6,834 bases of DNA from Gammaproteobacteria bacterium. GTDB taxonomy: Bacteria; Pseudomonadota; Gammaproteobacteria; Pseudomonadales; Oleiphilaceae. The notes beneath the pieces were generated by a model. The model saw only the letters and a list, made by a program, of their open reading frames with translations. It ran no database searches and had not been told where the DNA came from. How positions within the stretch are numbered: position 1 is the first letter of the stretch; each line of letters opens with the position of its first letter. The translations under genes and the position numbers were made by a program. The stretch is taken from the NCBI GenBank assembly GCA_003695085.1, contig RFIV01000356.1, positions 1 through 6,834 on the forward strand. The letters are read 5' to 3'. Shown here piece by piece: positions 5,905-6,834 of this stretch.

Positions 5905-6834
5905 TCAGAGCGACAAAAGCGATGCGAAGGGCAAGAAATCCACCCAATCGCCTTCCTGCACAATCTCGCCTGCAGGGACACGCACGAACCCATTCCCCCA
6001 AGAGGCTGAATACAGCACTCCCGAGCTCTGGTTCGGGTACTTTTCCGCCATCCATTCCTGGCCTTTGCGCACCTGCCTGCAACGCAGGAACTCCTCGCGT
6101 TTCTGTGCCTTGCGTGTACTGAAAACGGCCTTCAGAGGAAAACTCTGCGGCGGTGTAATCAAGGCGCCTGTCATTTTTTGAATGACCGGGCGTGCGACCA
6201 TCAGTGCCGTGACGAAAACCGCCATCGGGTTGCCGGGCAGCCCCAGGTAAACCGCATCTTTAATATGGCCGTATGCCAAGGGCTTCCCGGGCTTGATGGC
6301 GAGCCGCCAAAGATGCAAGGCACCCAGCTTTTCAACCGCGGCCTTGAGATGATCTTCTTCCCCGACCGACACACCACCGGAGGTGATAACCAGATCCGCC
6401 CGGGCGGCGGCTTCAGACAGCGCCGACTCGGTGGCCGCAGGCTCATCCGGCATCACCCCCAGATCGACGATGTCACATCTCCATGCCGACAACAGGCCTT
6501 TGAGGGTATAGCGGTTGGAGTTGTATATCTGCCCTTCACCCAACGGCTCACCGGGTTCGCACAGCTCATCCCCACTTGAGAGCAGCGCAACCTTCAGCCG
6601 CTTGCGCACCCGCACGTCGCCCAGGCCCACCGAGGCCATCAAACCCATGTCCTGCGGCTGGACGACGCGGCCAGCGGGGAGCATGAGCTGACCCGGGTGC
6701 AGATCCTGGCCCCGAGGCCGGATGTTCTCCCCCTTCTCGGGTCGCGCATCCGTCACCAATGTGCCGTTTTCCTCGCGGCAAACTTCCTGCATGATCACGG
6801 CATCGCATCCTTCAGGTACGGGTGCTCCCGTAAA
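5905..6834 (-). CDS. moeA: Molybdopterin molybdenumtransferase MoeA (N-terminus beyond window)
   Basis: The last 309 residues of a protein usually about 400 long; the first 95 or so lie past the right edge. MoeA inserts molybdate into adenylylated molybdopterin, the last common step of molybdenum-cofactor synthesis in the cytosol. The fragment opens with FTGAPVPEGCDAVIMQE, the typical junction region, then ENIRPRGQD (fragment 36-44). The MPT-binding domain has LLSSGDEL (84-91), QIYNSNR (102-108), TSGGVSVGEEDH (151-162, with the conserved active-site Asp161), KPGKPLAYG and LGLPGNP. A beta-rich domain IV completes the C-terminus, ending at TGA 5907-5905. No key motif is missing. The gene is followed by two inverted repeats and the tRNA on the same strand. 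GTG 6798 is an internal codon, not the start, because homology continues upstream to the window edge. Confidence 0.96.
   Translation of the reverse strand, partial: FTGAPVPEGCDAVIMQEVCREENGTLVTDARPEKGENIRPRGQDLHPGQLMLPAGRVVQPQDMGLMASVGLGDVRVRKRLKVALLSSGDELCEPGEPLGEGQIYNSNRYTLKGLLSAWRCDIVDLGVMPDEPAATESALSEAAARADLVITSGGVSVGEEDHLKAAVEKLGALHLWRLAIKPGKPLAYGHIKDAVYLGLPGNPMAVFVTALMVARPVIQKMTGALITPPQSFPLKAVFSTRKAQKREEFLRCRQVRKGQEWMAEKYPNQSSGVLYSASWGNGFVRVPAGEIVQEGDWVDFLPFASLLSL

Overview
The window looks like ordinary chromosome from a moderately GC-rich gammaproteobacterium, probably of the Pseudomonas/Alcanivorax/Marinobacter-like assemblage. That placement is an inference from three things: a DUF1329 protein, a Lif-dependent secreted lipase, and a zinc-free quinone-oxidoreductase-like protein that resemble proteins of those groups. 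No insertion sequence, phage gene, CRISPR array or other mobile element was seen, and no undescribed multigene system was found. The interest is in local details of genes and regulatory sites.

Layout, left to right. (1) The 3' end of a DUF1329 gene on + (1-345) ends at a symmetrical hairpin terminator (378-410), which also serves htpG arriving from the other side. (2) htpG on - (422-2329) encodes the bacterial Hsp90 and is preceded by a textbook sigma-32 heat-shock promoter (2371-2396). (3) Reading away from htpG on + is a two-gene unit: a secreted lipase (2497-3480) and, 2 nt after its stop, its membrane-anchored folding chaperone (3483-4565). (4) A quinone-oxidoreductase-like MDR gene on - (4552-5529) converges on the chaperone gene, and the two overlap by 14 bp. 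An inverted-repeat operator candidate (5548-5560) lies just upstream of its start. (5) A tRNA-Val(GAC) gene on - with an encoded CCA (5757-5833) has a possible terminator after it. (6) The 3' three-quarters of moeA on - runs off the right edge. Two strong inverted repeats fill the 71 bp between moeA and the tRNA.

The lipase and foldase form a functional pair: the lipase is exported through Sec, folded in the periplasm by the anchored chaperone, and presumably sent out by a type II secretion system encoded elsewhere. The other genes (stress chaperone, molybdenum-cofactor enzyme, oxidoreductase, tRNA) appear to be independent transcription units. Gene-free stretches are short: 346-421 (terminator), 2330-2496 (sigma-32 promoter and an inverted repeat), 5530-5756 (operator candidate, possible tRNA terminator, and a doubtful 45-codon ORF) and 5834-5904 (hairpins and a possible tRNA promoter).
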